From Rhodoferax sp. (GTDB lineage: Bacteria > Pseudomonadota > Gammaproteobacteria > Burkholderiales > Burkholderiaceae_C), in the NCBI GenBank assembly GCA_024235935.1, contig JACKLL010000013.1:1-64000 (forward strand): a stretch of 64,000 nucleotides of DNA. The letters run 5' to 3'. A model generated the notes under the pieces. It saw only the letters and a list, made by a program, of their open reading frames with translations. It did no database searches and had not been told where the DNA came from. The position numbers and the translations under genes are program-made. Shown here one piece after another: positions 25,945 through 34,508 of the stretch (position 1 is its first letter; every line of letters starts with the position of its first letter).

Positions 25945-27224
25945 CTGCGGCCACGGCGGGTTCGGTCGGCGTCGAACCGGCCGGGGCTGACCGGGGCCGC
26001 AGATGCGGAACCGCGGCCACAAACTGGCCGCCCCACTGCCCGACATATGCCAGTTGCTGCATGATTTCGTCCTGAAGGTTCCACGGCAGGATCAGCACCT
26101 GCATCGGCTTCTGGTCGCGCAGCATTTGCTCGTCCACGACCGGAATACGGCTACCGGGCAGGAACTTGCCCTGCTTGACGGGGTTGCGATCCACCACATA
26201 GGGGAAGCAGATCGGCCCGCACGCCGGCGAAGTTCAGCAAGGTATTGCCCTTGGCTGCCGCGCCATAGGCCGCTACCGAATCTGATCGCGCTTGCAATCC
26301 AGCAACCAGGTCAGCAGCGCATGCTTGATGCGCTCGGTCTCCCGCTGGAACTGAAGGTAAAACGCAGCCGAACGCACGCCACGCTGTTGTTCCAGCGCAA
26401 GCAGCGACAACGGACACTGCCACCGATGCACGTGTTGCATGGCCTCCCGTATCCGCGCGCTGCGCAAGGACCCGCAAACTTCCACCATGGGTAGGCCACT
26501 CCTCGACGTCAAAAATCAGCAATCCGTGGGTTGCCAGAATGCGATGTACGGCGGTCAGCGACAGGTAGCTGTAGTGTTCATGGTAAGCCGTGTCGAACTG
26601 GCATTCCTGCACCATGCGCAGCAAGTGGGGAAACTCGAAGGTCACAACGCCTTGCGGCTTGAGCAACTCGGCGAAACCGGCCACGAAGTCGTTGATATCG
26701 GGCACATGGGCCAGCACGTTGTTGGCCACCATCAGATCGGCCGACCGACCTTGTGCGCGCAGCTGGCGCGCAAGTTCAACACCAAAAAAGGACTGGACGA
26801 CCTCCAGGCCCTTTTCACGTGCAACGGCCGCGGTACCGGCCGTCGGCTCCACGCCATAGCAGGGAACACCCGCCTGCTGCACATACTGCAGCAAGTAACC
26901 ATCGTTGGCAGCGACTTCCACCACCATGCTGTCCGCGCCCAACGCGAAGCGCTCCACCATGGCTCGCACATAGGCCTGCGCATGGGCCAGCCAGGTACTG
27001 GAATAGCCGCTGAAATAGGCGTAGTCATCGCCAAACAAAGCATCACCCGCACCGTGGTCCTGCGTCTGCACCAGCCAGCAGCTCTCACACACCAGAATCC
27101 GCAGCGGATACCAGGTCTCGGGTCCACGCAACTGGTCCGCATCGAGAAAGGCATTGGAGGGTGGCGCGTGACCGAGGTCAAGCATCTGCAGATGCAGCGC
27201 AGAACCGCAATGCCGACAATTCAC
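25945..27224 (-). pseudogene. sugar C-methyltransferase (Methyltransf_13/14 type), frameshifted
   Basis: The first ~270 residues are uninterrupted: zinc-binding CRHCGSAL and CESCWLVQTQ, LGHAPPSNAFL, FSGYSSTWLAHAQAYV, SAM motif VVEVAANDGYLLQYV, VANNVLAHVPDINDFVAGF, FEFPHLLRMVQECQFDTAYHEHYSYLSL and PTHGGSLRVLAQ. These match sugar C-methyltransferases of the TylCIII/NovU type acting on NDP-4-keto sugars. After about 26450 the reading changes frame near 26450, 26285 and 26215, yet continues with FYLQFQRETERIKHALLTWL, VAAYGAAAKGNTLLNFAG and VVDRNPVKQGKFLPGSRIPV, ILPWNLQDEIMQQLAY. Start: GTG at 27224 after GGGGGAA. The end is approximate. The intact N-terminal half and the conserved pieces argue for a gene lost very recently or mis-sequenced. 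Confidence 0.78.
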
Positions 27225-27336
27225 TGTAGGTTCCCCCGTGCTGCGCTGGCGCATTGGGCTTGGACGTGACGGTCGCCGCGCGTGCCCGACAGTCTACGCT
27301 GCAGCGCCATCAACAACGCGAACGACCCCAGGCATT

Positions 27337-27897
27337 TCATGGGGCCAGTCCCATGAAATCGGCGCCCAGCACCGGAAGCGCCGCGTCGCGCTCGGACAGC
27401 TGGTGTATCGGCAACGGCCACGCGATGGCCAGCTGCGGGTCTCCCGCAAAGATGCCTTGCTGGGCCTGCGGGGCATACGGCGCCGAATGGCAGTAAATGA
27501 GCTGCGCGTCGTCGCTCAGGGCCTGGAATCCATGTGCGCAACCGTGCGGAATCAGCATCGCGACGCCGGACTCCGGCGACAGTTCCTGCGCATGCCACTG
27601 ACCGAACGTAGGCGAGTCCCGGCGCAGATCCAACGCAACGTCCCACACCCTCCCCCGCACGCAGCTGACCAGCTTCATCTCCGCAAACGGCGCCTGTTGG
27701 TAATGCAAGCCACGCACCGTCCCGCAGAGTGCGGTCACGCTGTGGTTGATCTGCGCGATCGCACCGCGCCATCCTGCGGGTGCCAGTGCTTCGGCGCAAA
27801 AGAGGCGCGCGAATGTCCCGCGTGCATCCGCCTGCGAATGACGCTGCACCCGAATCACTCCGGCCAGCGGCGTGGGTGACAGGTCCAATTCACCCAC
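27337..27897 (-). CDS. dTDP-4-dehydrorhamnose 3,5-epimerase-like protein
   Basis: A 186-residue cupin-fold sugar epimerase of the RfbC/RmlC family. Visible features are the N-terminal LAGVIRVQRHSQADARGTFARLF, INHSVTALCGTVRGLHYQ (catalytic His in RGLHYQ), VRGRVWDVALDLRRDSPTFGQW, MLIPHGCAHGFQAL (second conserved His pair) and YAPQAQQGIFAGDPQLAIAWP. The GTG at 27897 is preferred because it overlaps the stop of the CDP-glucose dehydratase gene by 8 bases with GAGGGA upstream, giving the family length; an ATG at 27951 would make a longer overlap. With CDP-glucose dehydratase just upstream, the likely substrate is a CDP-4-keto-6-deoxyhexose rather than the dTDP sugar. Confidence 0.87.
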   Translation of the reverse strand: MGELDLSPTPLAGVIRVQRHSQADARGTFARLFCAEALAPAGWRGAIAQINHSVTALCGTVRGLHYQQAPFAEMKLVSCVRGRVWDVALDLRRDSPTFGQWHAQELSPESGVAMLIPHGCAHGFQALSDDAQLIYCHSAPYAPQAQQGIFAGDPQLAIAWPLPIHQLSERDAALPVLGADFMGLAP

Positions 27898-28996
27898 CGG
27901 GACTCCCTCGTTCCACGCCCCGTGCCATTGCCTCGAAGGCGGCAATGTCATCGTTGCACAACTGCTGCGCCGACGCGCCGCCTTGCTGCGCACAGTACCA
28001 GGCCACGCTGCGCGATACGGTCTGGGTCAGATTCCAGCTGGCCTGGGGCCCCAGAACCGAGCGGATCCGGCTGCTGTCGAGCAACAGGACGCCGGACTCA
28101 TGGACACCCTCCATGCTCTGGGCGAACGCGATGTCACCGTCGCCATACGCCTTGCGCGCGAGAAGCAGGACGTCACGGACCGTAGAACATTGCCGGGGGT
28201 CGGGCCCGCTGTTATATGCCGATGCCAGTTCGGGCTGGTGCCACAGACGCTCGGCCAACCCGAGATACGCATGCAGCGGTTCGAGCACATGTTGCCAGGG
28301 CCGCACGGCTTCGGGGCGGCGCACAGCCAAGGTCCGGCCGGACGTCCATGCACGCATCGCGTCGGGGAGCAGGCGATCGGCGGCCCAGTCGCCGCCACCG
28401 ATCACGTTTCCGGCGCGGACGCTGGCCACGGCCGTCCCGGCATGGGCCAGAAAGGCGTCGCGGTACGATGCCAACACGATCTCGGTCGCGGCCTTGCTGG
28501 CGCTGTAGGGGTCATGCCCCCCGAGTTCATCGGTCTCGACAAACGCCCGGCCAGTCTCCCGGTTGCGATAGACCTTGTCCGTGGTTGCCACCAGCACGAC
28601 GCGGGCACCCGCGGTTTGCCGCAGTGCCTCGAACAGCTGCACCGTTCCCATGACGTTGGTCGAAAACGTCAGCGCCGGGTCTTCGTAGGAGGCTCTGACC
28701 AGGGCCTGGGCCGCGAGGTGCAGCACCACCTCCGGCCGGGAACGACGCACGACCGCCCCCAGGGCCGGCCCATCACGGATATCGAGCACATGATGGTCCA
28801 GCAAGGGCGCGACGCCGGCCAGCGTGAACAGGTTGGGCTGTGTGGCCGGCTCGAGAGAGATCCCCGTCACCCGCGCGCCCAGCCGATGCAGCCACAGCGC
28901 GAGCCAGGCGCCCTTGAAACCGGTGTGGCCGGTCAGCAGGACCCGCTTGCCACGCCAGAAGTTCGCCCTCAACCGTGGCACCGTTCGGGAGACCAT
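27890..28996 (-). CDS. rfbG: CDP-glucose 4,6-dehydratase
   Basis: Extended SDR enzyme converting CDP-D-glucose to CDP-4-keto-6-deoxy-D-glucose. The NAD-binding motif TGHTGFKGAWLALWLHRLGARV (split here as TGHTGFKG then AWLALW) is the RfbG hallmark at residues ~23-40. Also visible are LHLAAQALVRASYEDP, TDKVYRNRE, the catalytic YSASKAATE, and RAGNVIGGGDWAADRLLPDAMRAW. It is 368 residues, the normal size. The ATG at 28996 follows the stop of rfbF by one base, so the pair is co-translated as in other CDP-sugar clusters. The gene is uninterrupted although genes on both sides of the trio are frameshifted. Confidence 0.93.
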   Translation of the reverse strand: MVSRTVPRLRANFWRGKRVLLTGHTGFKGAWLALWLHRLGARVTGISLEPATQPNLFTLAGVAPLLDHHVLDIRDGPALGAVVRRSRPEVVLHLAAQALVRASYEDPALTFSTNVMGTVQLFEALRQTAGARVVLVATTDKVYRNRETGRAFVETDELGGHDPYSASKAATEIVLASYRDAFLAHAGTAVASVRAGNVIGGGDWAADRLLPDAMRAWTSGRTLAVRRPEAVRPWQHVLEPLHAYLGLAERLWHQPELASAYNSGPDPRQCSTVRDVLLLARKAYGDGDIAFAQSMEGVHESGVLLLDSSRIRSVLGPQASWNLTQTVSRSVAWYCAQQGGASAQQLCNDDIAAFEAMARGVERGSPGG

Positions 28997-28997
28997 G

Positions 28998-29768
28998 TCA
29001 CCAGGTCTTCCAGGGTGCCTCACCTGTGGACCACAGGGACTCCAGCAAATTCTTCTCACGCAGCGTGTCCATGGGTTGCCAGAACCCATGATGTTCGAAA
29101 GCCATCAGTTCGCCACTGGCAGCCAGCTGGGCCATCGGTTCGCGCTCCCAGGCCGTGTTGTCGCTGGCAATTCGATCCAGACAACGGGGTGACAGCACAA
29201 AAAAGCCGCCATTGATCAATCCGCCATCGCCGCGGGGTTTCTCCGAAAAACCTGTGACCGCAGTGCCGGAACACTGCAGGGCGCCATACCGGCCGGGGGG
29301 TTGCACCGCCGTGACGGTGGCCAGCTTCCCATGCTGCTTGTGAAACGCGATGGAGGCCGAGATGTCGACGTCGGATACGCCGTCGCCATAGGTAAAGCAG
29401 AAATCCTCGCCGTCCTGAATGTAGTCACGCACCCGCCGCAAGCGACCACCGGTCATGGTGTCGTCCCCCGTGTCCACCAGCGTGACACGCCAGGGTTCGG
29501 CATGCTTGTGGTGCACCTCCATGCGGTTGTTGGCCATGCAGAAGGTCACATCCGACATGTGGAGGAAGTAGTTGGCGAAATACTCCTTGATGATGTAGCC
29601 CTTGTAGCCGCAACAGATGACGAACTCGTTCACGTCGTGGGACGAATACATCTTCATGATGTGCCACAGGATCGGCTTGCCGCCGATCTCGACCATGGGC
29701 TTGGGCCGCAGGTGGGTTTCCTCCGAGATGCGCGTACCCAGGCCGCCAGCCAGGATCACGGCTTTCAT
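28998..29768 (-). CDS. rfbF: glucose-1-phosphate cytidylyltransferase
   Basis: Makes CDP-glucose from CTP and glucose-1-phosphate, the first step of CDP-deoxysugar synthesis. The nucleotidyltransferase signature AGGLGTRISEET with RPKPMVEIGGKPILWHIMKMY occupies residues 7-42. CGYKGYIIKEYFANYF, the metal/substrate loop TYGDGVSDVD and GFWQPMDTLREKNLLE are diagnostic of RfbF. It is 256 residues. Its ATG overlaps the stop of the upstream glycosyltransferase by 4 bases (ATGA), and rfbG follows one base after its stop. Confidence 0.95.
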   Translation of the reverse strand: MKAVILAGGLGTRISEETHLRPKPMVEIGGKPILWHIMKMYSSHDVNEFVICCGYKGYIIKEYFANYFLHMSDVTFCMANNRMEVHHKHAEPWRVTLVDTGDDTMTGGRLRRVRDYIQDGEDFCFTYGDGVSDVDISASIAFHKQHGKLATVTAVQPPGRYGALQCSGTAVTGFSEKPRGDGGLINGGFFVLSPRCLDRIASDNTAWEREPMAQLAASGELMAFEHHGFWQPMDTLREKNLLESLWSTGEAPWKTW

Positions 29769-32219
29769 GGCCGCGCTCCATCTGCCACCGGGACATCGAT
29801 GGGCGATGGTGCCTGGCCTGCGCAAAAGCGCTCCCACATCGTCCGATACGCGGATTCCACGCCGCGCGCGAAGCTTGCGCCATTCATCAGTTCCGAGCCC
29901 AGCATGCGTGCGCGCATGCCGATCCGCAGCTTGACGCGCATTGGGACATCCAGGGCAAACGCGACCGCCTTGTCGATATATTCCTCTTCCGAATACGCAA
30001 CCCACTCGGGCAAGCCGATGTTGCACATGAAGGTGGTGCCGATCCGCCCCAGCGGCGGCCGCCCGGCCAGGGTCAACGCAGGCACCCCCATCCACAAGGC
30101 GTCCATCAGCATGGTGCCACCGCTATGTGGAAAGCAGTCCAGCAGGATGTCGAAGTCGTGCAGGCCTTCAAATATGTTGGCACTGTTGCGCAGGGTGACA
30201 CGGTCGGTATCCAGGCCTTGGGCAGCCATGAGCGCATGGAAATGCGCATGGTTGCCGCTCTCCCCAAAAATTCGGTAGTCCAGCACCAGGCGCGCGGTCG
30301 GCATGCGTCGCAGAATCTCGCCCCCCAGACGCGGAATGTATGGTGGTTCAGACGTTCGCTGCTGCGGCCTGAATAGGCAAATGTCACATAGCCGTTGCGC
30401 AGACACGGTGGCGGCCTGGCTCCGGCGTTTCATCCAAGGACTGGAACGGCACGAAGCAATCCGGCAGCCTGACGATCTTCTCGCGCGCCAATGTCTGGTG
30501 GCGGCGCGATGTGGCGGTCGAACAGCACATAGTCGACCGCCGGCAGACCGGTGGTCCAGGCCGCACCGAGCCAAGTCACCTGGATCGGCGCCGGCTTCAG
30601 CGCAAAACACGCCCAGGCGCTCGTCGCGCATGTGGTTGCAGCCATCCACCAGAATGTCGATTCTGGTCGGCGCGGATCAGCCGCGGCCTCGTTGTCCCCA
30701 GGCCGCGGATGTCGTGCCAATGGTCGAAGCAGCCGCGCGTGCCGGATGTCGTCATCCTCATTTGACGTTCGAATAAGCGTGCAGTTCGACCACCGCGTGG
30801 TCGTGGTTGGCGAACAACGGCAGAAATAGAAGCGTGAGGTGTGGCGCCGGAAATCGGGCGACACATAGCCGACCCGGATGCGACGTCCTGGCGTGCGATC
30901 GTGCGCCGCTGAAGTCGGTCTCGCGGCCGGAAACCGATCGCCCCAGCGCACGAACTGCGCAAAGATGTCTGCGACGTCCATGTCCGGATGGTAGGACAGG
31001 TCGTACAGGTGCTTTTCCCACAAGATGCGGTCGTCAGGAAGCAGCGCCAATGCCTTGTCTGTCTGGTCGCGCACATCGGTGAAGTCCGCCAACTTGGCCA
31101 GCGTGCTGCAAAGTCCCTGGTGCGCATAGGCCTGCGCCTGCAGGTGGTAAGGCGGGCCGATCAGCGCGCTTTGCGCGTCCTGCAGCGCCAGGGTCTGCCG
31201 ATAGCCGCCAGCGCATGACCAGCTGTCCGGACTCTTCATCGCGGTTTGGGCCAGGTGGTTGTATGCTGGGGGGCATAGTCAGGCTCGATCGCAGAGCGCG
31301 AGAAAACATCGATGCCTCGTCGATGCGCTCCTGTCTGAGCAAACGTGGCACCGAGGTTGACATGTGGCGGCGGCGAAGTTCGGCTGGTATTTGAGCGCCA
31401 GACGCAGGTGGACTTCCGACTCCACCGGACGGCCCTGGATCTGCAGCGCAAAACCCAGGTTGCTGTGGCACCCCATCATGCGGCGCCAGCACCACGGCCT
31501 GGCGCAAAGGGCTCCAGCGCCTGCTCGATCGGCCCCAGATTGATCAATGCCGCCCCATGGCCTTCCAGCCGAATCCATCCTGCGAAAGCGACGCGCCAGC
31601 GCCTCAGCTGGCCTCTTGCAGCAACCGGCGTCGAGTCTGTCCGACGCGAACATCGATTGACCGCGTCGACCTGCTGGAAGGCGGCTGCGCGACTCACGCG
31701 CGCGCCGGGATGCCGCTCGTGCCCGGCGTTGTGGACTGATGACGCTGGCTCCACGAGACGATCCATCAGCTCCTGCGCGACGGCGGCTGGCATTCCCGAT
31801 GCGCCGCCTGGTGCTCCAGGGCGTCCATCGCTCCGTCAAGATCGCCCGACTGCAACATCGCATCGAACCAACTGAGCCAGTAGGTCTGGTTTCCGGGCTG
31901 GCCGTCCAGCGCCTTGCGGAACAATGCGACGGCCGCCGCCGCATGCCCCGACTCCAGCGCGATCACGGCCAGATTGTGGTTGGCATCGCCATGGTCCGGC
32001 GCCAACTCCAGAATCACGCGGTAGGCATCCTCGGCCTGCGCCAGGTCGCCCGCCACGGTGATAGGGCCAGAGCCACTTCCATGGCCTGGTGCACGGCGTC
32101 GCGATCTGCTGCGCAAGCGAGGCGTCCTGCGCCGGCTTGACCACCGGCGCACTGGGCTGCGCACTGTCAGATGCGCTGTTATCGGATGGGCCGGAATCGT
32201 GGTTGGACATATCTAGCAT
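29765..32219 (-). pseudogene. TPR/SPINDLY-type O-GlcNAc-transferase-like glycosyltransferase, frameshifted
   Basis: A large gene read in pieces from three frames. The N-terminus (MSNHDSGPSDNSAS, Ser/Asp-rich) leads to TPR repeats (GDLAQAEDAYRVILELAPDH, NLAVIALESGHAAAAVALFRKAL, NLGFALQIQGRPVESEVHLRLAL). These are followed by a GT41/SPINDLY catalytic region: RIRVGYVSPDFRRHTSRFYF, LPLFANHDHAVVELHAYSNV, KPAPIQVTWLGAAWTTGLPAVDYVLFD, then in one clean frame LDCFPHSGGTMLMDALWMGVPALTLAG and a C-terminal helix bundle. Many single-base frame changes lie between about 30280 and 32110; the last ~500 bases are clean. The expected protein is about 800 residues. Family members O-glycosylate Ser/Thr of proteins, and related enzymes modify flagellin in other bacteria. 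Its place as first gene of the glycan operon next to flagellin suggests it is the flagellin glycosyltransferase (inference). Confidence 0.78.
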
Positions 32220-32551
32220 GGCTTGACAGGAACGCCAATCCGGACGCCCACAGTGAATGCGTTGAAAACCATCCCGGGCAAGCCTCGGGATGCATGGGGC
32301 GACGGGCTGGGGAAGCGTCCGCGGAACATGGCAACGAGCTTAGACATTCGCCGATCGAACGATCACGCGAAAAGCGCACGGTTTGCAGCGCTTTTCAACG
32401 CCGCACCCCGAAGGCCATAGGCTTACCCTTACATCGCGTGCGACAAACCCTGACACAAGACACATCCGTTTGCCGATTCAAGTTTTTGACCGGCCCATCA
32501 CAATCGATCCCAGCGATGCAAACGGCGTCCCAGCAAACAGGAGACCTTTCC
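32220..32551. promoter_or_regulatory. divergent regulatory region between the glycan operon and flhDC
   Basis: About 330 bases without a credible gene separate the minus-strand glycosyltransferase and plus-strand flhD. This should hold the flhDC promoter, the top of the flagellar hierarchy, and the promoter of the glycan operon. A perfect 9-bp inverted repeat lies inside it (entered separately). I see no clean sigma-70 or sigma-28 pair; a TTGACA at 32223 lacks a -10 at the right distance. Confidence 0.55.
32369..32396 (+). promoter_or_regulatory. inverted repeat upstream of flhDC
   Basis: Perfect arms GAAAAGCGC (32369-32377) and GCGCTTTTC (32388-32396) separated by 10 bases, about 156 bases before the flhD start. 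It could be a regulator binding dyad or a hairpin in a long flhDC leader RNA. A short T-run is part of the right arm, so weak attenuation is also possible. Confidence 0.45.
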
Positions 32552-32878
32552 ATGACCAACGACCAGATTCTTGCCGAGATCCGTGAAGCCAACCTCACCT
32601 ACCTGATGCTGGCCCAGAATCTGATCCGTTCGGACCGTGCCGAAGCGCTGTTCCGCCTGGGCATGTCCGAAGAGTCGGCCGACCTGATCGCCGCACTGTC
32701 TCCCGCACAGATCCTCAAGATCGCGTCGGGCAACATGCTGCTGTGCCGATTCCGCGTGGATGACGACATCGTGTGGAACCTGCTGACCAATCACACCACC
32801 AGCAAGGTCAACAACGACGCCACCAGCCGGCTGCATGCCAGCATCCTGATGTCAGGCCGCTTCGCAGAGACCCTGTAA
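32552..32878 (+). CDS. flhD: flagellar master regulator subunit FlhD
   Basis: Subunit of the FlhD4C2 activator of class 2 flagellar promoters. It is 108 residues with typical FlhD content: ILAEIREANLTYLMLAQNLIRSDRAEALFRLGMSEESADLIAALSPAQILK (given here only as a region, residues ~5-55) and CRFRVDDDIVWNLLTNH. The ATG at 32552 has AGGAG 8 bases upstream; the long open frame before it is spurious. flhC begins 37 bases after its stop. Presence of FlhDC rather than FleQ supports a betaproteobacterial, probably peritrichous, flagellar system. Confidence 0.94.
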   Translation: MTNDQILAEIREANLTYLMLAQNLIRSDRAEALFRLGMSEESADLIAALSPAQILKIASGNMLLCRFRVDDDIVWNLLTNHTTSKVNNDATSRLHASILMSGRFAETL

Positions 32879-32915
32879 GGTTTCCCCTACAAGACCCTAC
32901 CCGCAAAGAAGCACC

Positions 32916-33452
32916 ATGGCCACCAAGAGCGTCCTCAATGAATCTGTAGAAATAAGCCGCGCCGTCGCGCTGATCCATCTGGGCGCCCGGCTGCAAGTGC
33001 TGGAAAGCGAGACCAGCCTGTCGTACGAACGCCTGCTGCGGCTCTACAAGGAAGTCGCCGGCCGCTCGCCGTCCAAGGGCCAGCTGCCGTTCTCGACCGA
33101 CTGGTTCCTGACCTGGCAGCCGAACATCCACGCCTCGCTGTTCCTCAACATCTATGAATATCTGGGCAAGGTCAGCGCGCTCGAGGACATCGACGCCGTG
33201 ATGAAGGCCTTCCGGCTCTATTCCGAGCAGATCACCTGCTGCGACGTCGAACCCCTGCTGTCGATCACCCGCGCCTGGCGTCTGGTGAAGTTCGTCAACA
33301 ACCAGATGCTCACCCGCACGCCCTGCTCGCGTTGCGGAGGCCATTTCGTGACCGAACCGTACGAGAATGCCCGCCACTTCGTCTGCGGACTGTGCGAGCC
33401 ACCTGCACGCGCGGGCAAAAGTGCCGCTGCCGGCGGAATTCTGCTGCACTGA
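32916..33452 (+). CDS. flhC: flagellar master regulator subunit FlhC
   Basis: DNA-binding subunit of FlhDC. It is 178 residues with AVALIHLGARLQVLESETSLSYERLLRLYKEVAGRSPSKGQLPFSTDWF (region at residues ~12-62) and the C-terminal zinc site with cysteines in TPCSRCGGHF and FVCGLCEPP, which is diagnostic for FlhC. A rho-independent terminator follows 42 bases after the stop, so flhDC is its own transcript, separate from motAB. Confidence 0.95.
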   Translation: MATKSVLNESVEISRAVALIHLGARLQVLESETSLSYERLLRLYKEVAGRSPSKGQLPFSTDWFLTWQPNIHASLFLNIYEYLGKVSALEDIDAVMKAFRLYSEQITCCDVEPLLSITRAWRLVKFVNNQMLTRTPCSRCGGHFVTEPYENARHFVCGLCEPPARAGKSAAAGGILLH

Positions 33453-33494
33453 AACCAGGCGCTGGCGCAATACGCGCCGGGTCAAAGCAGCATT

Positions 33495-33518
33495 AAGGGC
33501 CCCATTACGGGCCCTTTT
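33495..33518 (+). terminator. rho-independent terminator after flhDC
   Basis: Perfect 8-bp stem AAGGGCCC / GGGCCCTT (33495-33502, 33509-33516) with loop CATTAC, continued by TTCGCGTTTT. It sits 42 bases after flhC and about 100 bases before motA. Confidence 0.8.
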
Positions 33519-33615
33519 CGCGTTTTGGCCCTCCCGCAATTTCATAGAATGGCCCATCGCAATACCGCGCCGATGCTGAACCGTCGGTGATGCTCCCCGC
33601 ACCTACTCCGCACAC

Positions 33616-34476
33616 ATGCTAGTAATCATCGGCTACGTCGTCGCCATGGGGTGCATCTTTGGCGTGTACATCTTTCACGGTGGGAACATCGGCGTCATCC
33701 TGACGGCGCTCCCGTTCGAGTTGATCACCATCCTGGGGGCGGCGATGGGCGCCTTCGTGGTGAACAACCAGCCCAAGGTGCTCAAGGCCACGATTGCGCT
33801 GATCCCGCAGGCGCTCAAAGGCTCCAAATACACCAAGGCCCGCTATCTGGAACTGATGGCGCTGCTCTACGACATCCTGCAAAAGGCCCGCAAGGAAGGC
33901 CTGATGGCGATCGAAAAGGATGTCGAGACGCCCGGCGAGTCGGAGATATTCAACAAATACCCCACGGTGGGCGGCGACCACCATGTGGTGGAGTTCATGA
34001 CCGACTACCTGCGCATGATGGTCTCCGGCAACCTCAATGCCCATGAAATCGAGTCCCTGATGGACAGCGAAATCGACACCCACCACCAGGAGGCACACGC
34101 GCCGATTGCCGCCATTGCGCGCCTGGCCGGCGCCCTGCCGGCCTTCGGCATCGTGGCCGCCGTGCTGGGCGTGGTCAACACCATGGGCTCGGTGGGCCAG
34201 CCGCCCGCCGTGCTGGGCGGCATGATCGCCTCCGCACTGGTCGGAACCTTTCTTGGCATTCTGCTGGCCTATGGTGTGGTGGAGCCGCTGGGCGGCCTGC
34301 TCGAGCAGAAGTCGGAAGACGCCGCGAAGGAGTTGCAGTGCATCAAGACCACGCTGCTGGCCAGCATGCAGGGCTACAACCCCTCCACCGCCATCGAATT
34401 CGGCCGCAAGGTGTTGTTCTCGACCGAGCGCCCGAGCTTCGTCGAGCTCGAAGCCCACGTGCGCGGCAAGAAGTAG
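33616..34476 (+). CDS. motA: flagellar stator protein MotA
   Basis: Proton-channel stator subunit with four membrane helices and a large cytoplasmic loop. The 286-residue protein has helix 1 LVIIGYVVAMGCIFGVYIF, helix 2 VILTALPFELITILGAAMGAFVV, the cytoplasmic charged segment ARKEGLMAIEKDVE (residues ~91-104, which contacts FliG), and helices 3-4 LPAFGIVAAVLGVVNTMG and LGGMIASALVGTFLGILLAYGVVEPL with the conserved prolines. It is followed by motB after about 30 bases. Confidence 0.96.
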   Translation: MLVIIGYVVAMGCIFGVYIFHGGNIGVILTALPFELITILGAAMGAFVVNNQPKVLKATIALIPQALKGSKYTKARYLELMALLYDILQKARKEGLMAIEKDVETPGESEIFNKYPTVGGDHHVVEFMTDYLRMMVSGNLNAHEIESLMDSEIDTHHQEAHAPIAAIARLAGALPAFGIVAAVLGVVNTMGSVGQPPAVLGGMIASALVGTFLGILLAYGVVEPLGGLLEQKSEDAAKELQCIKTTLLASMQGYNPSTAIEFGRKVLFSTERPSFVELEAHVRGKK

Positions 34477-34508
34477 CCGGATAAACGGGGCACGGATCCG
34501 CAACCACC

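Noticed and set aside
32223..32260. Sigma-70 promoter for flhDC at TTGACA (32223)
   Set aside because: No TATAAT-like -10 at 16-18 bases spacing, and it overlaps the start area of the divergent glycosyltransferase gene.
32480..32515. TCAAGTTT upstream of flhD as a sigma-28 -35 element
   Set aside because: The sequence 11 bases downstream does not resemble GCCGATAA, and flhDC is expected to be transcribed without FliA.
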